From the NCBI GenBank assembly GCA_039621445.1, contig CP154956.1:95980406-96044405 (forward strand): a stretch of DNA of 64,000 nucleotides. Direction: 5' to 3'. This DNA is from Euglena gracilis (Eukaryota > Euglenida > Euglenophyceae > Euglenales). The notes below the pieces were generated by a model that was given only the letters and a program-made list of their open reading frames with translations, was not told where the DNA came from and searched no databases. Position numbers and translations under genes: made by a program. Below are positions 10,236-21,949 of this stretch, one piece after another (the first letter of the stretch is position 1; every line of letters starts with the position of its first letter).

Positions 10236-11420
10236 TTCACGGATGACCCCCGAAGTTGCGGGACCTTGCCTCATGAAGTCATCTCCCAGAAATTTTGGGG
10301 GCAGTTGTGTGCGAGGAGCGGCAGCAAAGGTTACACAATTCTCTCTCTGTGGCTGACAAACTCAAACTGACATGCCAAATGAAGCCCCATGCAATGTCTT
10401 AGGCGTCGGTTATGCCTGCAGCCAGTGCAAGGGAGATCAGGCAGTTGACTTTGGTCATTTTGACCCCCCTCCTCACCCCCATGGTGAAGTTCACCGTTTG
10501 AAAGTTCACCGGGGCGGCCCTGACCTCCTCCCCCCCCCCCTGTCGGCCGCCTGCTTTTCCCGGCAGCCAAAAATTGCCAGAAAGCGCAAATTCCAAAATC
10601 GCGGGAAACAGGCAATCAGTTAAAGAAACCTGCGACTCAAATTGGAAGCGGGTCAAATTTCTAAGCCTCTTCAAATTCTGTTTTTTTAAAGAACTTGAGG
10701 GGTTTCCCCCAAGAACTGGCAAAGAAGGGATACATTTATATTGAATTTCGACATTGGCATTCTTGGTGGGAATTGGAAGTGTGGATTACATTGTTGGTGG
10801 ACTTTGAATTGCATTTGCACGTTGGTTATTGAAGTCAATTTGGTTATTGAAGTCAAGAAGGATAACTCAAGAAAGAACCTACAACACCGCCACCGCCTCT
10901 TCCCCTATACCGCCCCTCCTCCTTGCCCCAGGTTTGCACATGTTCACACGTTTCACATTTCACAGTTCGTTTTTCAATCCTTCAGGCTCAGCTACTTTCA
11001 GTTTTTGACTTCAAGAGTTTTAAGATTCTGTGGGTTGGTCCGTGATTTGGTTTTGTCTCCAAGGTGTGCAAGACAGTGTGAGAGAGAGTGCGTGAGAGAG
11101 AAAGGGACAAAGTGAGATTTCATTGTAAATGGCAGATTTTTCGTTTCTAACCAAATTTTCAGAAAATATCGAATCAACGATGCTACGCGCCGGCTGGGGT
11201 TGTGGAAAACACCTGGGTGAAAAAAGTGGCGGTTGGCCTGAGCCCACCAACTCCCCGAGAAAGCACAGGTCACACCTCGGAAACACCCATCCCCCTGCTG
11301 TCGGTGGTTATCCACGACGGCAAGGACCCCCCCGGGCCCTCGGTCCACCGGGACTCGCCGGTCGCGGGGGCGACCTGCGGCGCACAGGAGGTGGGACCGG
11401 TAAACATGGTCGCAGATGTT
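10236..11420. other. Interval without recognisable gene
   Basis: After the RT pseudogene the sequence becomes AT-rich, with a poly-C run at 10,531 and a GTGAGAGAGAGTGCGTGAGA stretch at 11,078-11,100. No family is recognised on either strand. The part from 10.7 kb onward may be leader of the plus-strand Gag element that follows, but no LTR or primer-binding site could be identified. Confidence 0.35.
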
Positions 11421-11960
11421 TGATCTGCTGGCTCTGCCAGCAGAATCAGTGACGATTTCTCAGATTCGGTGAACTTCCTTGCAGAGATTTGTTCCACTGG
11501 ATCTGCCAGCAGATTCAGTGGAAGGTTTTCGGTTTCGGCTAACATGGCAAGCAAATGTTGTTTCACTGACCCAGTCAGTGAAAATGTTTCAGAGACGGTC
11601 GACACGGTCACAGAGATTTGTTCTGGTGGCTGTGCCAGCAGAATGGTACACGAGGTCAGTTTCATCAACCCTGTGGTCTGTGAATTTTCAGAATAATCTG
11701 CAGAAATCTGCTCGTTTCCAAGTCAATCTGTCCGAAATTCAGATTGCGGTGAATATTTTCTGACTTCTGTGGCGGAAAGCTGCTTTCAGAATGAAATGAA
11801 AACTGAATTTTCTGCAGCCCAGTTTTCAGAACCTGTGGGCTCATTGCTAATCATGATGGAATCTGTGGCAGAAAACAACTTTCAGGCTGCAGAAACTTTA
11901 TCGGGTTCAGAATTTTCAGAAGCGACACAGGAATCATAATCTGATTCTGATTCGGAGAGG
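11420..11960 (+). repeat. Degenerate hairpin-bearing repeats upstream of Gag
   Basis: Short units around CAGATTCAGTG, TCTGCCAGCAGA and GAATTTTCAGAA recur with variation. Several form perfect hairpins, for example 11,561-11,583 (10-bp stem, CCA loop) and 11,495-11,520 (11-bp stem with one G-T pair, CCAG loop). All frames have scattered stops, although a Glu/Ser/Val-rich reading is discernible, so this may be decayed N-terminal Gag. Confidence 0.5.
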
Positions 11961-11971
11961 GGGTTAGTTAC

Positions 11972-14602
11972 ATGTATAAGGCCCATCACGGTGGCAGGGC
12001 CAGAAACTTTAAACTGGTTCCACTCAATGGCAGCGACGACGAATCAGACCCCCCAACGTACGAAAGCGAAACTGAGGAAGAAAAACAGGCTGAAAATGCA
12101 ACTATTCAACAAATGGTAATTCAAAGAATGAAATTTACTGGCACGAGACCAGTAAATTTTTCAGTTTTTCAGCAAATTTCTGTGTCGTCAAGAGACAGCA
12201 GCCCAGGGTCAGAACACAATATTTTGTGTTTAACAGCCCAGCCAGAACCATGGCTGTTAACACAGAGTTCAGAATCGCAGTCAGCACAGCCAGCTGCAGC
12301 CCAGCCGCAGGTTTTTCAGCCAGCCCAGATTTTTTCGGCTGAGATATTTGTCCCAGCCCAGATGCCTGGGCAGGTTTTTCACCCAGCTCAGCAGTTTTCG
12401 ACGGAGTCATCTGTCCCAGCAATCATGGGGCCAGCCCAGATGACTTCACAGGTTTTTCAGCCAGCCCAGCAGTTTTTGGCTGAAACACCTGTCCCAGCAA
12501 TCATGGGGCCAGCCCAGACGTGTGGGCAGGCTTTTCAGCCAACGTTAACAATGTCTTCAAACACAGGCCCAGAGCCAGGTTTTCTATAGACCCAGCCACA
12601 AAATGTACAGCCAAACACCAGTTTTTCTGCAGAACCTGGGTTCGAAAGCGCTGAAAATCAGCAACATGTGGAAAAAGAATCGGGCCATGGCCAATCTGAT
12701 TATGATCGGAACAACTGGGGTGAAGAAATCAGTTGCAAATTTGAATGTTTACATGGCAGACGTTTGGTGCAGGAAGGAAAAAATACTGAGAAAAATCTGG
12801 TGGGTGAGGCAGAAAACAGGCTAAATCAGGCATTGGCCATGTTACAGGGGCGGACATTGAATCTGGTGAATGAGGCGTTGGGCATGCATGATCAGCGAAT
12901 GGCTGATCAGTTTGCCATGGTGAAACGTGAAATTCATGCTGAACTGAGTGCAACTGTAAACAACCTGCTTTTGCAGTTTCAGCATAATGGTGAAATGGTG
13001 CAAAATCTGGCCCAATGCCAAAGGCATTTGTTGAGTGTGGAAATGGAACGGCAGTTTGCTGAAAATGTGAAGAAAGTTGAGAATGGAGTTCACATGTTTT
13101 TTGAGGCCCAGGTTGAGGGGTTGAGAAAAAATGAAAGGGATTTTTCTCAGAAGCTGTCATTTGTGGAAAAAGCTGTGGGGGAGATGCATGTGGCGGTGCA
13201 ACAAGTGGGGGAGAAGGAAAAACAGCAGGACATTGCTGTTAATCAGGTCAAATTTGCAGTCCGTGAGCTAAGCTCTGGTCTGGAGGGACGCTTTCGGATC
13301 ATTTTTCAGCAATGCAAAGGTTGTCGGGAGGCTGAGTGTGCCATATTTCAGGCACAGGCTGAGAAATTGAAGGAAATTTCATAGTCCCTGGAGCGAGAGA
13401 GCAAAGATCTGAATGATCGTTTGGAGGGGTTGGAGAGTTTTCTGGGTTGGAAAGATTTTGCCATTGAGAAAGTCTGTTACCTGCTTAACAAGAGTGAGGA
13501 AACAATTCGGTTGGAGGTGCAAAGGGAGTTGGGGCTGCATACGAGAAAGAATTTGGAGGTCATTATCAGTGAAATGTTGCAGGAAAGGTTGATGCTGAGT
13601 GAAAGGGAGCGGCAGTTTGAAAAAGTTCGGGCTGAAATGGAAAATTCGATGAAACAGCAGGTTGGAGTTTTGCGGCAACAGCAGTCCAGTGAAGTTTTTA
13701 AAGAACAACATGAGCGGAAAAAATTGCAGCAAAAGCTGGATTTATTTCAGGCTGAGTTTTTGGTGATGAAAAATCAGCAAGCTGAATCTGCCAGATCTGC
13801 GACAGTGGATCTGACAAAGGAAACGAGAGAAAAATCAGCTGGAAATCCAGAAAACAAGGAGTTTGATCATTTTTGTTACAACGATTTACCTGTGATTGAG
13901 AAGAAACGGGTGGAAATTGAAGGCTATGAATACGCTGAACCAGGGACACATGCGACACATGTCAGGCAGGTTTGTGCACGACCTGTGGGGGTAGTGCCTG
14001 CAGGTGCAGCGCTGGTTTCATCAAATGCAATGGCAACGCATCAATTGATGAAAACGCTGGTAGCTCCAAATTTCTCTGGACAGCCAAAAGACTGGTCGTC
14101 CTTTGTGCGTGATTGCGAGCAATATTTCATGACGTTGGTTACTTTACAGAATGGAAATGTGTCTGATCCACTCAAACATCGGCTCCTTGCAATGACGCTT
14201 GACGACACAAATAAAAAGGAATTGCAATTCCGAATGGAATTGAACGGGAAAACATCTTTTGAGGAGGAATTTGACAGGATTGAGGGGAAATATGCTGGAA
14301 CTCAGTCCGACTGTGCCAGAATAAAATCGTATGATATCAACCTCGTGAACCAAGGGAAACTTACAGTACGGGAATGGCGAGACTTTGTCATAATCTTCAA
14401 AATGGCCTGGAGACAGGTGAAAAGCACCACTGACGATGTGGCAGAAAGGCTGTTCAAGGGTAAATTGCCAAGTTTTAATTTGCATTGGGTCGCTGATGAG
14501 GAGGAAAGGAAATCAACGTGTGGACCGAAAGCCAAAATGTACCCTGGTGTGCCAGCAACTGAGAAAAACAATGTTTGTGCCGTGGAACGTGTCGCTGGGT
14601 AA
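11972..14602 (+). pseudogene. Retrotransposon Gag polyprotein, one frame interrupted only by two TAG codons
   Basis: One plus-strand frame runs 876 codons from MYKAHHGGRARNF to TAA at 14,600. It is interrupted only by TAG at 12,587-12,589 and TAG at 13,382-13,384. The first part has about five copies of a Pro/Ala/Gln unit (FQPAQ..SAE..VPA). The middle (about 12,790-13,780) is a long Glu/Gln/Lys-rich coiled coil. The end contains VAPNFSGQPKDWSSFVRDCE and FDRIEGKY, the (P)(N/F)FSGxxxDW pattern of Ty3/gypsy Gag capsid domains. Coding continues in the same frame for about 70 codons after the TAA to a TGA near 14,813. No protease or polymerase follows on this strand. Confidence 0.75.
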
Positions 14603-14812
14603 AAGCCTTGCAAGGATTCGAAAGTTTCACCGCTCCCATTCGAAGTCTTTTTGCCCAATACTACAATTTGCGACAAACTGAAAGAGGTCAGTGGGAAACC
14701 AATCACAGGCACGGATAAAAGTGTTAAAATTGTGGACGAACAGCCAAAATGGGAGCTGCAGACAGTTTCCGTTTTGTTGAGCGAAAAATGTCATCCAGGG
14801 ACAATCAAGTCA

Positions 14813-15210
14813 TGATACACAGTTCCAGAGAGCCAAATGTGTTTGGAAACCGGAGGGCCAGGTCTGCAAAGGCAGATCGGGCCAAGGGGTCCAGGACACC
14901 CTCCTCAACACGGTAAGCAAAGGGGGGTGAAACGGTGGCGAAACCTGTTGCAGTATCAGATTTTTCACAGGGCGCACCTCCAGTGACCTATGCAAATGTG
15001 AACCCCCTCGTGCAGAATCTAGTGCCAGTGAATCGATCTCAGCCATTGCAACCCCCCCAGCAATCTCAATATGGCAATGGGCGGGTGGATGGAGAAACAA
15101 TTGCGGGTGGAATTCCAATTCCAATGCAAATTTTCAGGGAAATCAGTGGTGGCACTCAAATCAGAATGTGCTTTGGACGAAAATGCGTCGATCTCCAATT
15201 GTAGGTCCAT
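14813..15210 (+). pseudogene. Gag C-terminal remnant, Gln/Pro/Asn-rich
   Basis: An open frame from 14,935 reads MAKPVAVSDFSQGAPPVTYA and then a Gln/Pro-rich stretch (NRSQPLQPPQQSQYGNGR). It follows the Gag in another frame and ends at 15,204. Linker segments of this kind join Gag to protease in many elements, but no protease motif is present. This is probably the frayed end of the same element. Confidence 0.35.
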
Positions 15211-16985
15211 CGAATTCGCGATATGCGCGATTTTGGAAAACCATGTTTCTAAAATGTGATATTGTCCAAAATTAAACGCATTCCAAATGCGGTTCGCGAA
15301 AACTGTCGCGGTTTCAGTCCTGTGGAGGGCTGAAACACAGTTTACCGAGCCACATCGGTAATGTGGTGTGTCCGAAGACGCTGCATCAGGCACTGTACCA
15401 GGTGTATCAGGTGTATTGTGTAAAGTACAATTGTCGTTGGCATTCTGCCACTAGTACGCAGGGACATTGGAGGGCTTGGCATTCTGCCATTCGTGGTCAG
15501 AGAGATTGGCTTTCGGCCATTGGAGGTACTCCCGCGCGATTCTCGCGATTCCGAATAGGGACGCGATTCCGCGTTTGTCCAATTGCCGGTGTATTTCAAC
15601 ACACAACGGGTATCAACCCGGTGTGTTGTGTTCTTGTTCAGCTGTCAGGGTAAACTCGGTACCGGTTTCGGTACCAAGTGTACTGTGGTTGTTGAGTAAA
15701 GAGATTAGTTTGGAAGTTTCAACAATACATCCACAGTCGAAATCAGGTTGTGTGGAAATTCTCCGAAAATGTGCGCATTGGTGGGAAGTGTCGGTCTGGT
15801 AGTGCATGTCAGTCATGTGAAATGTGCGTATGGGGGTGTTGAAAGTTGTAGCTGCTGGGGTGTGTGCAGGGGTGTCCGAAATAGACAAACCTGGTGGAAA
15901 ACGTAAAAGTTGTGCAGCTGGGCGCTACTCGACACCGAAATTTCTTCAGGCCTTTGGGCTTTCACCTTGGAACCTAGTGAAACGTGTGGAGTGAAGCTAC
16001 TCGCTTTCCCTACCGCATGGGAAACGTGCGGTAAAAACGTAGTGGGTAGGGGGGCAGCTTTCTCTTTACCCCTATGGTAGGAAACGGTGTTTTCGATTGT
16101 AGAAAACGTTGTGGCAAGGCGGGGAGGCATCTGGGAAGATGCCATGGGGGAGAAATTCGGTGGTGTATGTTGTGTGCGTGAAGTAGTGCGCAACCCGAGG
16201 GAGGGGCAATCTACAACAAGGAGGTTCTGACGCAAGAACGGAAAACCCAAAATTACGTCTTACCCGATTCCTAAATCCAGGTACCCAGAAAATTTTGTAT
16301 GTGTGGGGGTTGTGAATGGTGCTTGGGGATGATGGGGATGAATAAATCCAAGTAGCATCCCAAGTCACCACCACACATGGGCTGTTGTCAGCAGTCATAG
16401 TTTTAGTCATAGTTTTGATGGGGTACTTGGCTTTCACCAAGAGAGTGAGTTGTTAATTAATCCCGTGCGAAAGAGAAGGGGAATTCGACACCCTGTGTCG
16501 GCCAAAATTTTGCATTTGGTAGAAAACAATTGTGTTCGGATTTACGCTTCGACCAAAAGTTCCATGGGGGGTGCGCAAAGTGCAGGATGCGGTGTAAAAT
16601 TGTTGTGTCTCCAACTGTTCCAGGATCCCGTTCTACTTTGCTCAGCTTTCCAAGCAGAAATTTGGAGTGGGGGGTGGGGGACCCGAAAAATTTCCGGGTA
16701 CCGACCAAAAAGGCAGATTGGCAGGGAAAGTAAGGTTGATCAGGTCCTACTTCCGTCTGTTCATCAGCCCAGAGGTCCGTGCCCAGACCTCGGGCTCCCC
16801 TACTCCAAGTCTGGTTCAGCACTGCGGCTGTTTATCGTTTTCTTGTGTGAGTGGATAGCGCGCAATGCGCGGACCGCATTGCGGTCGTCCTCCAACGAGG
16901 ATTCGGAGTTCTCATCCCCCTCCCAGCCCGAAGCCGGGGTTCCCTCCTCTAAAGAGGAGATTTTGAACCCGACCTTGTGTTTGTT
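15205..16985. repeat. Non-coding hairpin-rich interval between the two Gag regions
   Basis: No protein family is seen on either strand. Small perfect or near-perfect inverted repeats occur throughout. Examples are 15,597-15,628 (8-bp outer stem, AA bulge, 5-bp inner stem, ATCA loop), 16,126-16,143 (7-bp stem, GGGA loop) and 16,944-16,959 (7-bp stem, AA loop). Shorter ones include GGCA-TTC-TGCC at about 15,440 and again at about 15,480. The repeated occurrence of ATTC or CGAA loops points to a common origin. Confidence 0.6.
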
Positions 16986-17165
16986 GTTGTGTTTTGTATC
17001 ATTGTGGTGACGTTGGTTCGGGCGGGGGGAGCGAGAACGATAACGTTTGGACGAATTGTGGTTGTTTGATCCACAAAGGGAACACTTTTTTGGGTTTTGT
17101 GACTTTGATGGGCTTTAACCCCTTGGAGCTCTTGGTGAACGGAATCCCGTTCGACCACGTTTTTT

Positions 17166-17615
17166 TTAATCTGGTTTCCCGGATGACGATCGCGAAGAAG
17201 ATGATGCACTTCGCGAACGTGATCGCGATGAATCACGATTTGTATCACGTTTGTAAGGCGGTCGGGGTGATCGACCACGAGGTACGCGATCACGTCCGCG
17301 GTCGCGGAACGGTGATCGGGACCTTTGTCGATAACCCGACGATTGTGATTGTCCAGATTTGTGCGAATATCCAGAGGAGCGCGAACTCCGCGAGGATTCT
17401 GAACCCCTTGGACTCTGATAGCGCTTATGTGTATCAGGGTGGGGGCGGTCTCGGGACGTATGCCCCGATTTGTGGCACAAAAAGCAAGTTTTGTCGGATG
17501 AGCGCGGATAGCGCGTTTTTGTGGCTCCCCTTGGGTAGTTTGTATGTTTGCCATATCCCCGTGGGGTTTTTGGAGGAGCTTTTTGTAGGGCACTTACCGA
17601 TTGTTTCTGTCCCAA
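17166..17615 (-). pseudogene. Nucleocapsid-like segment: degenerate CCHC knuckle and RS-rich tail
   Basis: The frame reads TCFLCHKSGHTSRDR followed by a long Arg/Ser-rich tail (RSRSPFRDRGRDRVPRGRSP). The spacing C-x2-C-x4-H-x4 fits a retroviral-type zinc knuckle, but the fourth ligand is Arg (CGT) where Cys (TGT) would be expected, a single base change. Basic RS tails after a knuckle are common in Gag. It lies at the C-terminal end of the minus-strand Gag. Confidence 0.6.
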
Positions 17616-18871
17616 AAGTTGTGAGAGTTTTATTTGTTTGGAAACATAATTCCATCGTTGGTCAAGTGTGAGTTTGTTGTCCGCGAGTTCCTCGCAGTGA
17701 TGTCCTTGATAATTGTAGGAATGAAACGGAGGAGAACCGCATCGAATTGTTCTTTCATTTGGTTCTCTCCCAGTTCATCAACCTCAGAAGCCAATCTCAA
17801 CCATTTGGAATACCAAAGGTCGACTGACTTCCATTTTCGGTCACTAGGCGCGAATTGCCGCCATTTTCTTATCCAGCATAATTCGCGAAATTTTGCTGGA
17901 ACAGGTTGACGCATATTGGTCAACCAGTTCATCAAAACTAATTCGATTCCGGATCACAAGTTGTCGTGCGCGTTCTTTTTCTTCCTTGTGGAGGCAGTCA
18001 ATGAATTCCATCTTGATTACCTCGGGGTTCCCGCCTTGGATTAGTATTTCCGGTCGCGCCAAAATTGTTTCCAGGTTGTGGGATCTGCGTCCCATTCTGG
18101 CTTGACTTTGTTGGCAATTGTAATAGTGCCTTTGAAATCGCGTTGTGGACCGCGATTTCCATCGTAGTTGTTGCTGAGAGGTTGTTGTGGTGGCATGCGC
18201 GAATGCGCATCCAGGATGGTGCTCATGGTACCATAGGTACCATGGGTGTTTGGTACATCGCAGTTCCGCGAATTGTATGGTTGTGTTTCGCGATTCCGCG
18301 ATTCGGGGTGTGGTAACATACCAGTGGGGTAGGAATCCCGTAGTTCACCTGCAAATCGGGGAACCGCGGTAAATTCCACGTTTCTCATTCGCGATCCGTG
18401 GCCAATACCGGGGTAGGGGTATGGCTCATACCGCGAATCAGTCCCGATTCGCGAATTTCTAGTTGTAAAACCGCAGGATTCACGGTTTTTGTGATAAAAA
18501 CCAGTTCCTCATCCGAAGATTCGCCCTTATGGGGGGAATCTTAAGTCGTGGTATAAACGGGCGATTTTAATCGTGATTGTAGGCATGTTCATGATCATGT
18601 GCATCCGAAAATGCTTGTAGGGGTGTGCATACTGCGACTTTGGAGGGATTGGCCTCCAACGAATCGCGAATTTGACGCAGAAAGTCGCGATTTGGATGTT
18701 GGGCATCCGAAGATGCTTCGGTTGGTGAGCGAAAAGCGCGTTGTGAGCTGGAAATCACATTTTGACCACCGAAAACAGTGTTTTCATGGGCAAAGTGCGG
18801 GGGGTTGCGGGAATTTTGCATGAATCTCATCCAAACTCAGTGCAAAATCTTGGACACTTTGTTCCAATGAA

Positions 18872-19050
18872 CTCCACCGCGGCCGTCGACCTGGCGTTGT
18901 TCCGCCGGTCCACCGCGGCCGTCGACCTGGCGTTGTTCCCTCGGTCCACCGCGGCCGTCGACCTGTCGTTGTTCCCCCGGTCCACCGCGGACGTCGACCT
19001 GTCGTTGTTCCCTCGGTCCGCTGCGGCCGTCGACCTCTCGATGTTCTCAC
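18872..19050. repeat. 36-bp tandem repeat, five units
   Basis: Five units of 36 bp built on CCACCGCGGCCGTCGACCTG and GCGTTGTTCCCTCGGT follow each other with a few substitutions. On the minus strand each unit encodes twelve residues of the form RSTAAVDRGNNx, so the array stays in frame. It lies in the interrupted middle of the minus-strand Gag and is GC-rich compared with its surroundings. Confidence 0.85.
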
Positions 19051-19955
19051 TCTGCCGGTCACCATGGGCCTGCTGCCAGCTCGCCAAGCATGGTGGCTGC
19101 CGATCCTCCCCCTCCGCCACCTCTGTCCGGAACCACAGGAACCCTGCCCCGGTTCTGCCTCCACCCACTACCCACCCCACACACCCACAAATACCCTCCT
19201 CCTTTTGGTATTTGGGAACCTCCTCCCTCGCTTTGTCTCAATTTTGTTCAGGCTGCTAAAGTTCAACCACCTATCTGCCACCGCCCTCTAAACACTATCT
19301 TAATTTTCGCCCACAAATTTCACACGAATTTCTTTTGCAGCTCATTTCAGTCATATCACACTGACTCACCAGTCGGCAGCTCAAGTCCTCTTCGCAGCGA
19401 ACCCCCAAATTTCTGAGGATAACCCCACTGTGGTAGAAACACAAATAAAGGCTGGGGAAGCAAATTTCCATCAACATCTCCTGCAGCACCAGCCCAACCC
19501 CCATTTGCATGGCTCTCGGCCCATTTCCCCCTCCAGATCGTAGTGATACACAACTCTCTCCGGCTTGTTGAATTTGTGCTGATTTCCCTCATGACCCGAC
19601 ATCAGCATGCAATCGTTTTTCTTTTTTGCATGCACCATCCAATTTGTAGTTTTTTTCTGCCGCCTCACGCAATTTTGAACCCTCCCCCATCTGGAAAACT
19701 CACCCCCCCCCGTGGTTTTCTGCACACCAACTGCCTGGACCTCCCCAACGTTCCGGATTACCACAAGCCACAAAATTTCCCAGTAGCCCAACCCCCATGG
19801 TGTTCTACTTTCCATAAACCTGACAATCCGTTGGTGTTCTACCCCCTGAACTACGGATAACGCCCTTCCCCAGATGGTGTCCCATCCACCGAGCTTCTGG
19901 TATACTCCAGGCCTCCCCATGCTCCACCGGTTTCGATACAACCACTTGAAAAGGT
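19051..19955. other. Interruption inside the minus-strand Gag, unassigned
   Basis: This 0.9 kb differs in style from the flanking Gag: C-rich with poly-C runs and no hairpins. A 156-residue open frame on the minus strand (19,941-19,471, with WGLGYWEILWLVVIRNVG) and a Pro-rich frame on the plus strand overlap here. Neither is recognised. It may be an insertion into Gag or simply diverged sequence. Confidence 0.3.
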
Positions 19956-21949
19956 CCTAAATTCTTTCAACATCACACTGCAAACGCTTAATACGTTTGC
20001 GGTATGAGGGCAGTTCATCCAAAAGTGGTAATTTGTCAACAATGGAGTCAAAATCCGCTGAAAGCTTTGGAAAACTGGTGTCCAAGAAGTGGACCCGTTT
20101 AACCAAAGTTTCCATCGCGGTTGTAAGGGCGTTCAACCGATTCTTGGTCTGTGGGGTTGTGGTACTCGACGTGGGTTGGGGTACCCCTACCGTATTTTCA
20201 GCGGTTTTGTCATCCACCATTGTAGAACGTCGGTTCTCCAACACCGAAATTTGTTGTTTTAGTGTGAGTACTTGCTGGGTGACCGAATTTTTGGTCCTCA
20301 TCAAGGTCTCACAAAATTCTTGTAAGTTTTCCTGATTTTTCGCGAGCATTTGGTCATAAAATGTGCGAAAATCAAGGGGTAGTTCGACTTCGCGAACCGT
20401 TTGTCCATCCGAAGATGGTTGGAGACCGGAGACCTTGTAGAATGTGCTTGTATGCGTTTTTATAAATGGGAAGTGGTGGATTGTAAGGTTTTGTGTTGGG
20501 TATTCAAATCCGCAAGCGCGGTTTCAATGCCGGTGATATCCGCAATTGATCTTTGAATACCGCTGTACCGTTTGTGTAGATCCGCAAACGCAGATTCAAT
20601 TTTGTTCACATCCGCTTGTAACTGATTGTGCAAATCGGTTACAGTGGATCGTAGTGCTCCTATACTGCGATTTTTGGTGGAAGTTTCCGCAAAGCGGCGT
20701 TGTAAGTCTCCAATTGCAGTTTGCAGTCCCGAAACATCCGCAAAAGCGGTTTTCAGGTCTGCAAACGCAATTTGGAGGTCCGCATTCGCGGTTTGGATGG
20801 TAGTAATGACCGTTTCTCGGTCTTGGAGTTCCACATTCGCGGTTTGTAAGCTGAGAATCACCGCATCGCGGGATTGGAGCTCCGCCGTAGCGGTTTGTAG
20901 CGCATTGGAAGAAGTTTCAAGTTTTTGTATGTCGTTTTGCCACTTTTCATGGAGAAAATCCTGCTGATGCACGATTTCCGACACTCGAGTGTGCAATGTG
21001 GTCAAATTGTTGGAAACTTCACCGCAATTGCAGGGAGTTTGTTCCAAACGAGCAATCCGCTCTTCCAGTTGTTGAGCAAAAGCTCTTTGTACATAGTTTT
21101 CGCGTAATTGTGCAAAATGTTGATGAAAACTCGCGTTTTCATCACCCAAACGCAAAATGCGTTCTTGGGACTGTTGTACAACATTGGACAAAGTTGAGAA
21201 GTGCTCGTATGAGACATATGAGATAAGTTCCGCACCCGTAGGCGCTTTATCCCGTTGTTGTAACCGGGACTGCATTTCTTGCATTGCAAAAGAAATGTTT
21301 TCCAGTTTTGTGAACAGTTGTTTCATATTTTGTTGTAAATGTGAAAATTTTGTGTTGTTCCGCGATACCGCGGCTTGCAGGGTCTCTTGTACCTGTTGGA
21401 AGTTTTGCACCAAGGTGTCGCGCAAAAATGCGTCAAAAGCTTGATAGAGGTTCTGAAGGTCCATTGCAGTGGAGTTGAAATTCTTTTGGCAAAACTGTCC
21501 AAATTCTTGGATATATTGTCAAAGGAAACCCAGCTTGCCGAAAACGGCCTTGTGACTGTCTTCATCAAATTGTAGGACTTGGTTCAGTGTTTTGGGGCAA
21601 TTTTGGACACATGCTTCGATGTGTTGAAATCGCTGTTGTAGTGGGTGGTTCTCCGGTTAATTTGCGACTACGCGCTCAACGGTATTACTGGGTAACTCAT
21701 CCCGGTCTTCCTCGGGGTCATTATCCATAGGAACAATGACACCGGCAGTGTCCGGGACCACCAGCCGCATTTCAGCGGACCAAGGTAGAGCTGGGGTTTC
21801 TCCCAAATGTGGAGGGGGGGGGCAAGTCCCGGATGGGGCTTACCGGTGGTAGGGCCGGGGGGGTTTGGAAAAAACAAGGTGTTTCCAACCCATCCTCGTA
21901 AGGGGGGGGGCTCTGCTGGCAATTGGGTGCCAAAAGGCACTAAGTGACA

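Larger units (their letters stand above)
16985..21464 (-). pseudogene. Second Gag-like region, opposite orientation, broken into several frames
   Basis: From 21,464 downward the minus strand reads a 334-residue coiled-coil frame (starts MDLQNLYQAFDAFLRD). This contains repeated LQTA-x-AxLQ units, followed by another coiled-coil frame (20,349-19,957). After an interruption it resumes with LRDSYPTGMLPH near 18,330, a capsid-like helical region (about 18,095-17,640: EFIDCLHKEEKERARQL, WYSKWLRLASEVDEL), and a zinc-knuckle/Arg-Ser-rich tail (17,615-17,166). Layout and style parallel the plus-strand Gag at 12-14.6 kb. This suggests a related element or a tail-to-tail arrangement. No polymerase is attached. 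Confidence 0.65.
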
